Positions 1 to 6,852 of a stretch of 8,206 nucleotides of DNA are shown here, piece after piece. The position numbers and the translations under genes were made by a program. Each line of letters starts with the position of its first letter. Position 1 is the first letter of the stretch. The stretch is from Pseudomonadota bacterium (GTDB taxonomy: Bacteria; Pseudomonadota; Alphaproteobacteria; Rhizobiales; Rhizobiaceae), in assembly GCA_023451915.1 (NCBI GenBank), contig JAEXXS010000328.1, forward strand, positions 1 to 8,206. The letters are read 5' to 3'. The notes beneath the pieces are model-generated. The model ran no database searches. It was given only the letters and a program-made list of their open reading frames with translations, and had not been told where the DNA came from.

Positions 1-2697
1 ATCCTGGCTGACCATCATCAGCGCCATATCGCCCACCACCTTGGAGGACGGCGTGACCTTGACGATATCGCCAAACATGCGGTTCACATCGGCATAGGCT
101 TGCGCCACTTCATGCCAGCGGGTTTCAAGTCCGAGCGAGCGCGCCTGTTCTTTCAGATTGGTAAACTGGCCGCCCGGCATTTCATGTAGATAGACTTCCG
201 AAGCTGGTCCCTTGAGGTCGCTTTCAAAGCCCGCATATTGATTGCGCACGGCTTCCCAATAGAAGGAAATGCGGCGGATCGATTCGGGATCGAGACCCGG
301 ATCACGCTCGGCACCGTGCAGAGCTTCCACGATGGAACCGAGGCAAGGCTGCGATGTATTGCCCGACAAGGCATCCATCGCCGCATCCACCACATCGACG
401 CCCGCATCCACCGCCGCCAACACCGTTGCAGCCGAAATGCCCGATGTGTCATGGGTGTGGAAATGGATCGGCAGATAGGTTTCCTCGCGCAGCGCCTTGA
501 ACAGCACCCGCGCCGCAGCTGGCTTCAGCAGGCCCGCCATATCCTTGACGGCGATGATATGCGCGCCTGCCTTTTCGACCTCTTTCGCCAGATTGACGTA
601 ATATTTGAGGTCATACTTCGCGCGTTCCGGGTTCAGAATATCGCCGGTATAGCAGATGGCCGCTTCGCAGAGCTTGTTTTCCTCCAGCACCGCATCCATC
701 GAAACGCGCATGTTCTCAACCCAGTTGAGGCTGTCGAAGACGCGGAACAGATCGATGCCGCCACGCGCGGCTTCCCGCACGAAATACTTCACCACATTGT
801 CCGGATAGGACTTGTAGCCGACGCCATTGGCGCCGCGCAGCAGCATTTGCAGCAGCAGGTTCGGCGCGCCTTCACGCACCTGCTCCAGACGCTCCCACGG
901 ATCTTCCGTCAGGAAGCGCATTGAAACGTCGAAGGTCGCCCCGCCCCAGCATTCCAGCGAGAACAGGTTCGGCAATGCCTGCGCATAGGTGCTGGCGATG
1001 CGCGCAATGTCATAGGTGCGCACACGCGTGGCAAGCAGCGACTGATGGCCGTCGCGCATGGTCGTATCGGTGACGAGAACGCGCTTTTCATTGCGGACCC
1101 ATTCGGCAAACTTCTTCGGTCCGAGACTGTCCAGAAGCTGCTTGGTGCCATCGGCAACCGGCGTATCGCCGAACCATGGCACGCGTGGTTTCGCAGCATC
1201 ATTAGCCGGCTTGGCACGACCCTTGGTTTCCGGATGGCCGTTGACGGTCACATCGGCAATATAGGTCAAAAGCTTGGTGGCGCGGTCCTGCCGCTTCACC
1301 TGCTCGAACAGTTCCGGCGTCGTGTCGATGAAGCGGGTCGTATAGTCGTTCGACAGGAATTTCGGATGATTGATGATCGCTTCAAGGAAAGTGAGGTTCG
1401 TCGCCACACCGCGAATACGGAATTCGCGCAGCGCACGATCCATGCGGCGGATAGCTTCCAGCGGCGTTGCGCCCGATGCCGTGACCTTCACCAGCAACGG
1501 ATCGTAATAGCGGGTGATGAATGCGCCCGAATAGGCCGTGCCGCCATCAAGGCGAATGCCGAAACCGGAGGCCGAACGGTAGGCCTGAATGCGCCCATAG
1601 TCAGGGATAAAATTGTGCTCAGGATCTTCCGTCGTGATGCGGCACTGGAGGGCATGGCCGTTGAGGCGGATATCTTCCTGACGCGGCACGCCTGATTCCG
1701 GCGTGCCGATGGCAAAGCCTTCCAGAATATGGATCTGCGCCTTGACGATATCGATCCCCGTCACCTGCTCGGTGACGGTATGCTCCACCTGAATGCGCGG
1801 ATTGACCTCAATGAAATAGAACTTGCCGCTATCGGCATCCATCAGGAATTCCACCGTGCCTGCGCCGATATAATCGGTCGCATGCGCGATCTTCAGACCG
1901 TAATTCGCCAGTTCCTGCCGCTGTGCGTCGTTGAGATAAGGGGCTGGCGCGCGTTCCACGACTTTCTGGTTGCGCCGCTGGATCGAGCAGTCGCGTTCAA
2001 AAAGATGCACGGCATTGCCATGCGTATCGCCCAGAATCTGCACCTCGACATGGCGGGCGCGTTCAATGAGCTTTTCGAGATAGACCTCGTCCTTGCCGAA
2101 AGCCGCCTTGGCTTCGCGCTTGGCTTCCGTGACTTCGCGGGCAAGATCAGCCTCGGCGCGGATGGCGCGCATGCCGCGTCCGCCGCCGCCCCAGCTGGCT
2201 TTCAGCATGACCGGATAACCGATCTGCGCCGCAAGCTTCTTGACCTCTTCCATATCATCCGGCAGCGGATCGGTGGCGGGCACCACCGGCACGCCGATCT
2301 CGATGGCGAGATTGCGCGCGGCAACCTTGTTGCCGAGACGGCGCATAGTTTCCGGCTTCGGCCCGATGAAGATGATGCCGTTCTCGGCACAGGCTTCGGC
2401 AAATTCCGGGCTTTCCGACAGAAGGCCGTAGCCCGGATGAATGGCGTCTGCGCCCGAAAGCTTGGCGACGCGAATGATCTCATCGATCGACAGATAGCTT
2501 TCGATCGGCCCCAGATCGCGGGTCAGATGCGGCCCGCGCCCGACCTGATAGCTCTCGTCCGCTTTAAAGCGATGCAGGGAAAGTTTGTCTTCTTCGGCCC
2601 ATATGGCCACCGTTTTGAGCCCAAGCTCATTGGCGGCGCGGAATACGCGAATTGCGATTTCGGATCGATTGGCGACCAGAATTTTCCTGATAGGCAA
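1..2697 (-). CDS. pyc: Pyruvate carboxylase (partial, C-terminus outside the window)
   Basis: Biotin-dependent cytosolic enzyme (EC 6.4.1.1) that carboxylates pyruvate to oxaloacetate to refill the TCA cycle. 899 codons are present in one uninterrupted frame; the family is usually about 1,150 residues, so the end of the carboxyltransferase domain and the biotinyl domain are missing. The N-terminal biotin carboxylase/ATP-grasp domain shows the glycine-rich loop GGGGRGM at 170-176, RRNQK ending at K245, and EVNPRIQVEH at 297-306. The carboxyltransferase domain shows TDTTMRDGHQS with metal ligand D549, the carboxylated lysine K718 in VKDMAG, HTH with H747 and H749, and T882 in VTPSSK. These numbers equal those I recall for the R. 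etli enzyme, arguing against any indel. The TTG start at 2697 is forced by an in-frame TAA at 2712-2710; AAGGGAG lies 7 nt upstream. Very sure of identity. Confidence 0.97.
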   Translation of the reverse strand, partial: MPIRKILVANRSEIAIRVFRAANELGLKTVAIWAEEDKLSLHRFKADESYQVGRGPHLTRDLGPIESYLSIDEIIRVAKLSGADAIHPGYGLLSESPEFAEACAENGIIFIGPKPETMRRLGNKVAARNLAIEIGVPVVPATDPLPDDMEEVKKLAAQIGYPVMLKASWGGGGRGMRAIRAEADLAREVTEAKREAKAAFGKDEVYLEKLIERARHVEVQILGDTHGNAVHLFERDCSIQRRNQKVVERAPAPYLNDAQRQELANYGLKIAHATDYIGAGTVEFLMDADSGKFYFIEVNPRIQVEHTVTEQVTGIDIVKAQIHILEGFAIGTPESGVPRQEDIRLNGHALQCRITTEDPEHNFIPDYGRIQAYRSASGFGIRLDGGTAYSGAFITRYYDPLLVKVTASGATPLEAIRRMDRALREFRIRGVATNLTFLEAIINHPKFLSNDYTTRFIDTTPELFEQVKRQDRATKLLTYIADVTVNGHPETKGRAKPANDAAKPRVPWFGDTPVADGTKQLLDSLGPKKFAEWVRNEKRVLVTDTTMRDGHQSLLATRVRTYDIARIASTYAQALPNLFSLECWGGATFDVSMRFLTEDPWERLEQVREGAPNLLLQMLLRGANGVGYKSYPDNVVKYFVREAARGGIDLFRVFDSLNWVENMRVSMDAVLEENKLCEAAICYTGDILNPERAKYDLKYYVNLAKEVEKAGAHIIAVKDMAGLLKPAAARVLFKALREETYLPIHFHTHDTSGISAATVLAAVDAGVDVVDAAMDALSGNTSQPCLGSIVEALHGAERDPGLDPESIRRISFYWEAVRNQYAGFESDLKGPASEVYLHEMPGGQFTNLKEQARSLGLETRWHEVAQAYADVNRMFGDIVKVTPSSKVVGDMALMMVSQD

Positions 2698-2704
2698 GGC
2701 AGAT

Positions 2705-2711
2705 CTCCCTT
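2705..2711 (-). promoter_or_regulatory. Shine-Dalgarno for pyc, deciding a TTG start
   Basis: AAGGGAG on the minus strand, 7 nt before the TTG at 2697-2695. The in-frame TAA at 2712-2710 overlaps this site, so no longer N-terminus is possible. The TTG begins the sequence PIRKILVANRSEIA, which is the canonical first beta strand of the biotin carboxylase fold, so a later start is unlikely. Confidence 0.85.
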
Positions 2712-2746
2712 ACTGCAAAGACGAAGGCGCCATTGCTTACCCTGCA

Positions 2747-2775
2747 ATAGGATCAAGCGCAAACAAACTGTGCAA
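2747..2775 (-). promoter_or_regulatory. Weak candidate promoter for pyc
   Basis: TTGCAC (2775-2770) and TCCTAT (2752-2747) are separated by 17 bp on the minus strand. The -35 element is good but the -10 matches the sigma-70 consensus at only three positions. It lies just downstream of the terminator of the preceding gene and about 50 nt before the pyc start, where a promoter is expected. This is inference from sequence only. Confidence 0.25.
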
Positions 2776-2782
2776 CCGCCAA

Positions 2783-2817
2783 TTAAAAACAAAATGCCCG
2801 ACCAAAAGCCGGGCATT
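2783..2817 (-). terminator. Rho-independent terminator after the downstream binding-protein gene
   Basis: AATGCCCG (2793-2800) and CGGGCATT (2810-2817) form a perfect 8-bp stem with a 9-nt loop. Read on the minus strand, it is followed by TTGTTTTT. It lies 43 nt beyond the stop codon at 2861 and separates that gene from pyc. The stem sequence resembles the terminator of the paralogous gene at 4421-4447. Confidence 0.8.
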
Positions 2818-2860
2818 CTGATTAATTTTACAGCAATTTATGCCGATATATCAGGCAAAA

Positions 2861-3976
2861 TTACTTCTGGAAGTAATTGTACTTGCCGTCTTCGCCCTTG
2901 CGCCATTCAAACATCACGTAAGGCGACAGGCTCGGATCGCCCTTCTTGTCGAAGGAGATTTCACCCAGCACGGTCTTGAACGGACCCTTATCCTTCATCG
3001 CCGTTGCAACTTCCTGCGGATCGTTGCTGCCAGCTGCATTGGCGGCGCTGACAAGCGACTGCACACCCGCATAAGCGTAGAAAGTATAGGCTTCCGGCTC
3101 AAAACCCTTGTCGCGGAAAGCCTTGATGAGGTCGGCATTCGCCTTGTCGTCACGCGGGTCCGGGCCGAAGGTGTTCATGACGCCAGCCACTGCATCACCG
3201 GCAATCGAAGCCAGTTCGTTGGAGACGATACCGTCACCCGAAATGAACTGCGCCTTGAGGCCCTGATCGGCCATCTGGCGGATCAGAAGACCGGCTTCCG
3301 GATGCATGCCGCCCCAATAGACAGCGGTAACGCCTGCGGCCTTCATCTTGGAAATCAGCGCCGAGAAATCCTTGTCGCCCTGGTTCACGCCTTCATAAAG
3401 CGTTTCCTTCATGCCGCTCTCGTTGAGCGACTTCTTGGTCTCATCGGCAAGGCCCTGACCATAAGGCGTCTTGTCATGCAGGATGGCGACCTTGCCGTCC
3501 TTGTAATGGTCGGCCATATACTTGCCAGCAACGATACCCTGCTGGTCGTCACGACGGCAGGTGCGGAAGGTGTTCCACAGTTCACGCTCGGTGAAGGTCG
3601 GGTTGGTGGTGCCCGGTGCGATCATCAGCACGCCGTTTTCGGCATAGATGTCGGACGTCGGAATGCTGACGCCGGAATTGAAGTGGCCGATGACAAACTG
3701 AACGCCATCGCCGACGAACTTGTTTGCAACCGAAATGCCCTGCTTCGGGTCGGCGGCATCATCGCCATAAACGATGCTGATCTTCTCGCCGTTCATGCCG
3801 CCCTTGGCATTGGCTTCTGCGACTGCGGCTTCAACGCCGCGCTTGATCTGTTCGCCAAAGGCTGCCTGACTGCCGGTCAGAGGCGCGCCAACACCAAGCA
3901 TAACATCAGCAAAGGCTGCGCCGCCAAAAGCGACCAGAGCCGAAAGGCAAACGCCGCAGAACAAAGACTTTTTCAT
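2861..3976 (-). CDS. Periplasmic branched-chain amino acid ABC transporter substrate-binding protein (paralogue 1)
   Basis: LivJ/LivK-type periplasmic receptor (Peripla_BP_6 fold, two-lobed) that would capture leucine, isoleucine, valine or related amino acids for a LivHMGF transporter. The protein is 371 aa, normal for the family. A Sec signal peptide occupies residues 1-23 (KK, hydrophobic core, AFA|D cleavage); there is no lipobox. Family signatures are GAPLTG at 30-35, GHFNSG at 97-102, the PGTTNP segment at 121-126, YGQGLADE at 172-179 and GPFKTVLG at 331-338. The ATG at 3976 is chosen over the longer frame from 4015 because it directly precedes the signal peptide and has GGGAG 8 nt upstream. 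It is about 73% identical (hand count, gapless) to the gene at 4477-5595. The terminator at 2783-2817 and the 500-nt gap upstream suggest a monocistronic gene. The exact ligand cannot be read from sequence. Confidence 0.93.
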   Translation of the reverse strand: MKKSLFCGVCLSALVAFGGAAFADVMLGVGAPLTGSQAAFGEQIKRGVEAAVAEANAKGGMNGEKISIVYGDDAADPKQGISVANKFVGDGVQFVIGHFNSGVSIPTSDIYAENGVLMIAPGTTNPTFTERELWNTFRTCRRDDQQGIVAGKYMADHYKDGKVAILHDKTPYGQGLADETKKSLNESGMKETLYEGVNQGDKDFSALISKMKAAGVTAVYWGGMHPEAGLLIRQMADQGLKAQFISGDGIVSNELASIAGDAVAGVMNTFGPDPRDDKANADLIKAFRDKGFEPEAYTFYAYAGVQSLVSAANAAGSNDPQEVATAMKDKGPFKTVLGEISFDKKGDPSLSPYVMFEWRKGEDGKYNYFQK

Positions 3977-4420
3977 TTCGATTACTCCCACTTCGAGCGC
4001 TCCAGTGAAATCCAAGCCACTGGGCCTGCCCTGTATCTTTATGTCGAAAGAAACCGGTCATTTCGCATTCCGCTCCGAACGCGACTGGGAGAAAATGAAG
4101 TACCTCCGCCCATTCGACCGGCCTTCTCCCCAGAAGGCGAGATTGAGCATAGAGAATCACACTACGCGAAATCACGTGAATAGGTAAATTCGCAGAGACA
4201 AAAAAGTAAAGCGTAGAAATCGCCTACTTTCAGCGTTTTCCGCATGAGTTTATGCGGTAGCGGCGACACTTGCGAAACCAGGCCCGTCATATTTGAACTA
4301 AACCATTGTTTTAAAATAATATTTTATCCAACCCGGCGCATGACCTTATAAGCCCATGGCGCTCTCGTCACTCAGCAAGGCCAACCGCCTATTGATGCTC
4401 TAAATTAGCCGCAAACAAGT
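3977..4420. other. Long non-coding gap between the two binding-protein genes
   Basis: About 440 nt without a credible gene. It should hold the promoter and leader of the gene starting at 3976, but I find no convincing sigma-70 pair. Small inverted repeats are present: CCAGTG/CACTGG (4002-4007 and 4018-4023), GCCTTCT/AGAAGGC with a CCCC loop (4121-4138), AAAGTA/TACTTT (4203-4208 and 4225-4230), CCGCAT/ATGCGG (4240-4245 and 4252-4257) and an AT-rich TAAAATA-A-TATTTTA (4312-4326). Short frames on both strands (for example 4005-4187 plus and 3906-4175 minus) have no recognisable protein character. Regulatory leader or decayed intergenic repeat are both possible. Confidence 0.5.
4312..4326. repeat. 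AT-rich perfect inverted repeat
   Basis: TAAAATA and TATTTTA are exact inverted copies around a single central A, in a short AT-rich patch of otherwise GC-rich DNA. It is 336 nt upstream of the start at 3976. It could be a protein-binding dyad or part of an upstream promoter element, but nothing in the sequence names a regulator. Confidence 0.4.
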
Positions 4421-4447
4421 AAAAATGCCCGGCCTGATGGCCGGGCA
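4421..4447 (-). terminator. Rho-independent terminator after the upstream binding-protein gene
   Basis: TGCCCGGCC (4426-4434) and GGCCGGGCA (4439-4447) pair as a perfect 9-bp GC-rich stem with a TGAT/ATCA tetraloop. On the minus strand it is followed by five T (4425-4421). It starts 29 nt past the stop codon at 4477 and should isolate this gene from its paralogue downstream. Confidence 0.9.
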
Positions 4448-4476
4448 CTCTCCAGTAACGCAATAATAGTGCGTTT

Positions 4477-5595
4477 TTACTTCTGCTGAATGTAGGTATA
4501 TTTCCCGTCAGCGCCCTTTTCCCACTTGTACATAACGTAACCTGGGAGCTTCGGATCGCCCTTTTCGTCGTAGGAAATATCGCCGAGCACGGTCTTGAAC
4601 GGACCCTTTGCCTTCAGCGCCTTGGCAACTTCCTGCGGGTCGTTGCTGGCTGCAGCCTTGGCGGCCTGGGCAAGCGACTGAACGGCCGCATAGGAATAGA
4701 GCGTGTAAGCTTCCGGCTCGAAACCAGCGTCGCGGAACTTCTTGACGAGTTCAGCATTGTCCGGGTTGTTGCGCGGATCCGGGCCAAACGTGTTCAGCGT
4801 ACCGGCAACAGCGTCGCCGGCAATCGATGCCAGTTCGTTCGACACGATACCGTCGCCCGAGATGAACTGGGCCTTGAGGCCCTGGTCAGCCATCTGACGG
4901 ATGATCAGGCCAGCTTCCGGATGCAGGCCGCCCCAGTAGACGACGGTGACGCCAGCCTGCTTGAGTTTGGCGATCAGAGCCGAGAAATCCTTTTCGCCGA
5001 CATTTACGCCTTCATAAAGGGCTTCCTTGGCGCCAAGCGCGTTGAGCTTCTTCTTGGTTTCGTCGGCAAGGCCCTGACCATAAGGGGTCTTGTCGTGAAT
5101 GACGGCGATTTTCGCGTCCTTGTAATTGTCGAAGATATATTGGCCAGCAACGATACCTTGTTGGTCATCACGGCCGCAGGTACGGAACGTGTTCCACAGC
5201 TGGCGCTCGGTGTAGACCGGGTTGGTTGCAGCAGGCGAGATTTCGAGAATGCCGTTTTCGGCATAGACTTCCGAAGCCGGAATCGAAACGCCCGAGTTGA
5301 AGTGGCCGACAACATACTTCACGCCATCGGCTGCGAACTTGTTGGCAACCGAAATGCCCTGCTTCGGATCCGAAACGTCGTCGCCAAGCGTAATAGCGAT
5401 CTTTTCGCCATTGATGCCGCCGGCATCATTGATTTCCTTGACGGCGGCTTCGGCGCCTTTCTGGATCTGCGCACCGTAAACGGCATTCGGGCCGGTCAGC
5501 GGCGCGCCGATGCCCAGAAGTACATCAGCCCATGCAGAGCCGCCAAAAGCCATTACAGCAGCAAGTGCCACGCCCGAAAAAAGATACTTCTTCAT
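4477..5595 (-). CDS. Periplasmic branched-chain amino acid ABC transporter substrate-binding protein (paralogue 2)
   Basis: Second LivJ/LivK-type receptor, 372 aa, exported to the periplasm by a signal peptide at residues 1-23 (MKKYLF start, AWA|D cleavage, no lipobox). It has the same landmarks as its paralogue: GAPLTG 30-35, GHFNSG 97-102, YGQGLADE 172-179, GPFKTVLG 331-338. Residues 232-265 are identical in both. The segment at 121-126 reads PAATNP here against PGTTNP in the other; by alignment to E. coli LivJ, as I recall it, this strand contacts the ligand, so specificities may differ. The start at 5595 is preferred to the longer frame from 5673 because it directly begins the signal peptide and has GGGAG 8 nt upstream. 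A TTGACA-containing promoter and its own terminator make it an independent unit directly after the liv permease/ATPase operon. Confidence 0.94.
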   Translation of the reverse strand: MKKYLFSGVALAAVMAFGGSAWADVLLGIGAPLTGPNAVYGAQIQKGAEAAVKEINDAGGINGEKIAITLGDDVSDPKQGISVANKFAADGVKYVVGHFNSGVSIPASEVYAENGILEISPAATNPVYTERQLWNTFRTCGRDDQQGIVAGQYIFDNYKDAKIAVIHDKTPYGQGLADETKKKLNALGAKEALYEGVNVGEKDFSALIAKLKQAGVTVVYWGGLHPEAGLIIRQMADQGLKAQFISGDGIVSNELASIAGDAVAGTLNTFGPDPRNNPDNAELVKKFRDAGFEPEAYTLYSYAAVQSLAQAAKAAASNDPQEVAKALKAKGPFKTVLGDISYDEKGDPKLPGYVMYKWEKGADGKYTYIQQK

Positions 5596-5655
5596 TCTTG
5601 GAACTCCCATCCTTATATTTACCCCGAAACGATGTTTTAGCATCGCATTATTATC

Positions 5656-5673
5656 TTGCTGAATACTCAGCAA
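5656..5673. promoter_or_regulatory. Perfect 7-4-7 dyad at the predicted transcription start (candidate operator or leader hairpin)
   Basis: TTGCTGA (5656-5662) and TCAGCAA (5667-5673) are exact inverted copies separated by ATAC. The dyad overlaps the edge of the predicted -10 hexamer and covers the expected +1 of the gene starting at 5595, so it could be a repressor site or a 5-prime stem-loop in the mRNA. A second small hairpin, CGATG/CATCG (5630-5634 and 5641-5645), lies just downstream in the leader. Confidence 0.5.
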
Positions 5674-5701
5674 TATCTACGCTGAACCATAACACTGTCA
5701 A
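5672..5701 (-). promoter_or_regulatory. Candidate sigma-70-type promoter for the upstream binding-protein gene
   Basis: On the minus strand, a consensus TTGACA (5701-5696) is followed after 18 bp by GATATT (5677-5672), four of six matches to the -10 consensus. The predicted start falls near 5664, giving a leader of about 70 nt. The promoter lies immediately after the terminator of the liv operon, as expected for a separately transcribed receptor gene. Confidence 0.55.
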
Positions 5702-5712
5702 CGTGATCTTTT

Positions 5713-5743
5713 AAAAAAAGCTTCGCCGCGGACGGCGAAGCTT
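5713..5743 (-). terminator. Rho-independent terminator of the livGF operon
   Basis: AAGCTTCGCCG (5718-5728) and CGGCGAAGCTT (5733-5743) form a perfect 11-bp stem with a 4-nt loop. On the minus strand it is followed by TTTTT (5717-5713). It begins 4 nt after the TAA at 5750-5748, so it closes the operon tightly behind the small membrane-protein gene. Confidence 0.92.
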
Positions 5744-5747
5744 CGAA

Positions 5748-6092
5748 TTATTTTGCTTTCCAGCTCAGCGGCGAAGCTTTTTCATAAAGCCAGCCATATT
5801 GCCGCACCATTTGTTTGGTGCGCGTAAATTGGAAGCCGATCGAACCGATGATCATCAGCACGATCGTATCCACCAGATAATAGTGGAAGGAAAGCAGTGT
5901 TCCCTCAAAAAGCGCGAAGTGGATGAAACGCACAGCCGCGCCCAGCGGAATGAGATAGACCAGAAGCTGCGGCAAACTGCGCCAGGTCTGCGCGCAGGCG
6001 CGGCCCGTCATCCAGGCGGCCCAGCCGCCCAGCACGCATGTGATGAGGAAAAACAGCCAGAACGACGGTTCTTCGTAGAGAATACCCTGCAT
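5748..6092 (-). CDS. Small three-helix membrane protein of the DUF6867 type, in the liv operon
   Basis: 114-aa integral inner-membrane protein of unknown function. Three hydrophobic segments are visible: about 11-29, 41-62 and 69-88, followed by a basic C-terminal tail (RTRTKQMVRQYGWLYEK region). Conserved-looking features are YEEPSFW at 6-12, GGWAAWMTGRA at 22-32, and AAVRFIHFALFEG with HYYLVD at 52-75. I recall this as the rhizobial DUF6867 family, which sits with liv genes; the name is from memory. A longer frame opens at 6122, but the ATG at 6092 has a near-ideal AAGGAGG 5 nt upstream, which overlaps the livF stop codon, so 6092 is the better start. It is the last gene of the livM-livG-livF unit and is followed directly by the terminator. 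An accessory role in the transporter is inferred only from position. Confidence 0.88.
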   Translation of the reverse strand: MQGILYEEPSFWLFFLITCVLGGWAAWMTGRACAQTWRSLPQLLVYLIPLGAAVRFIHFALFEGTLLSFHYYLVDTIVLMIIGSIGFQFTRTKQMVRQYGWLYEKASPLSWKAK

Positions 6093-6102
6093 GATTTCCT
6101 CC

Positions 6103-6852
6103 TTAATGCCTTCCGCCTTCAAGATAGGCGGCGCGCACTTCCGGATCCGCCAGAAGATCGCGGCCCGAGCCGCTCATCGTGATCGATCCGTTGACCATGA
6201 CATAGCCGCGGTCGGCAAGCTTGAGCGCACCGAATGCGTTCTGCTCGACGAGGAATACCGTGAGGCCCTGTGTGCGGTTCAGTTCCTTGATCGCCTCAAA
6301 GATTTGCTTGACGATCAGCGGGGCGAGACCAAGCGACGGCTCATCAAGAAGCAGAAGCTTCGGACGCGCCATCAGAGCGCGGGCTATAGCCAGCATCTGC
6401 TGCTCGCCGCCCGACAATGTGCCGCCGCGCTGGTTGATGCGCTCCTTCAGACGCGGGAACAGGTCGAACATCAGCTTCACATCTTCATCGAAATATTGCT
6501 GATGATCAAGGCTCGCGCCCATCTGGAGATTTTCGAGAACCGTCATGCGCGGGAAGATTCGGCGACCTTCCGGCGACTGCGCGATACGCAGCTTGGCAAT
6601 CTCGTGCGGCGGCATGGACGTAATGTCCTTGCCGTTGAAGAGAATGCGACCGGTGCGCGCTTTCGGCGAACCAAAAATCGTCATCATCAGCGTGGACTTG
6701 CCCGCGCCATTGGCGCCGATCAGGGCAACGATTTCGCCCTCGTCCACTGTCAGGTCGATGCCCTTCAGCGCACAGATGTTACCGTAATAGGTCTCGACTT
6801 TTTCAACGGCCAGAAGCGGTTGCTTTTTCTGCATGGTTTCAGCCTGCATCAT
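6103..6852 (-). CDS. livF: Branched-chain amino acid ABC transporter ATP-binding protein LivF
   Basis: Cytosolic ATPase subunit that pairs with LivG to drive the LivH/LivM permease. 249 aa, close to the family norm. It has Walker A GANGAGKST at 46-54, the LivF-type SPEGRRIF at 93-100, signature LSGGEQQ at 146-152, Walker B LLLLDEP at 166-172 with catalytic E171, and D-loop SLGLAP at 173-178. The usual H-loop histidine is replaced by glutamine (LVEQN, Q204), which is normal for LivF as I know the family. Its start overlaps the livG stop by 4 nt (ATGA). AAGGGAGG ends 3 nt before the first ATG and 6 nt before an adjacent second ATG (6849), so translation may begin at either; a third in-frame ATG lies at 6834. 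The overlap indicates translational coupling to livG. Identity is secure. Confidence 0.95.
   Translation of the reverse strand: MMQAETMQKKQPLLAVEKVETYYGNICALKGIDLTVDEGEIVALIGANGAGKSTLMMTIFGSPKARTGRILFNGKDITSMPPHEIAKLRIAQSPEGRRIFPRMTVLENLQMGASLDHQQYFDEDVKLMFDLFPRLKERINQRGGTLSGGEQQMLAIARALMARPKLLLLDEPSLGLAPLIVKQIFEAIKELNRTQGLTVFLVEQNAFGALKLADRGYVMVNGSITMSGSGRDLLADPEVRAAYLEGGRH

Noticed and set aside
1729..2979. 416-aa plus-strand open frame
   Set aside because: It lies antisense to pyc, whose catalytic motifs are intact. The frame shows no domain and reflects GC-biased third positions of the real gene.
3906..4175. 89-aa minus-strand frame overlapping the receptor gene start
   Set aside because: It overlaps the signal-peptide region in another frame, lacks a good ribosome-binding site and resembles no known protein.
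2840..4183. 447-aa plus-strand open frame
   Set aside because: Antisense to the receptor gene at 2861-3976; composition is that of a reverse-complement shadow and no motif is recognisable.
4005..4187. 60-aa plus-strand frame in the intergenic gap
   Set aside because: No Shine-Dalgarno, no domain and no conserved-looking composition.
3181..4900. Recent gene conversion between the two receptor genes
   Set aside because: The shared protein stretch carries many synonymous differences, which argues against recent exchange.
6093..6122. Upstream ATG giving a 10-residue longer small membrane protein
   Set aside because: The ATG at 6092 has AAGGAGG at 5 nt, while the upstream ATG would overlap livF by 20 nt and has no comparable site.
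6239..6243. Loss of the H-loop histidine in LivF (Q204)
   Set aside because: Glutamine in VEQN is the usual state in LivF proteins, so this is not a defect of this copy.
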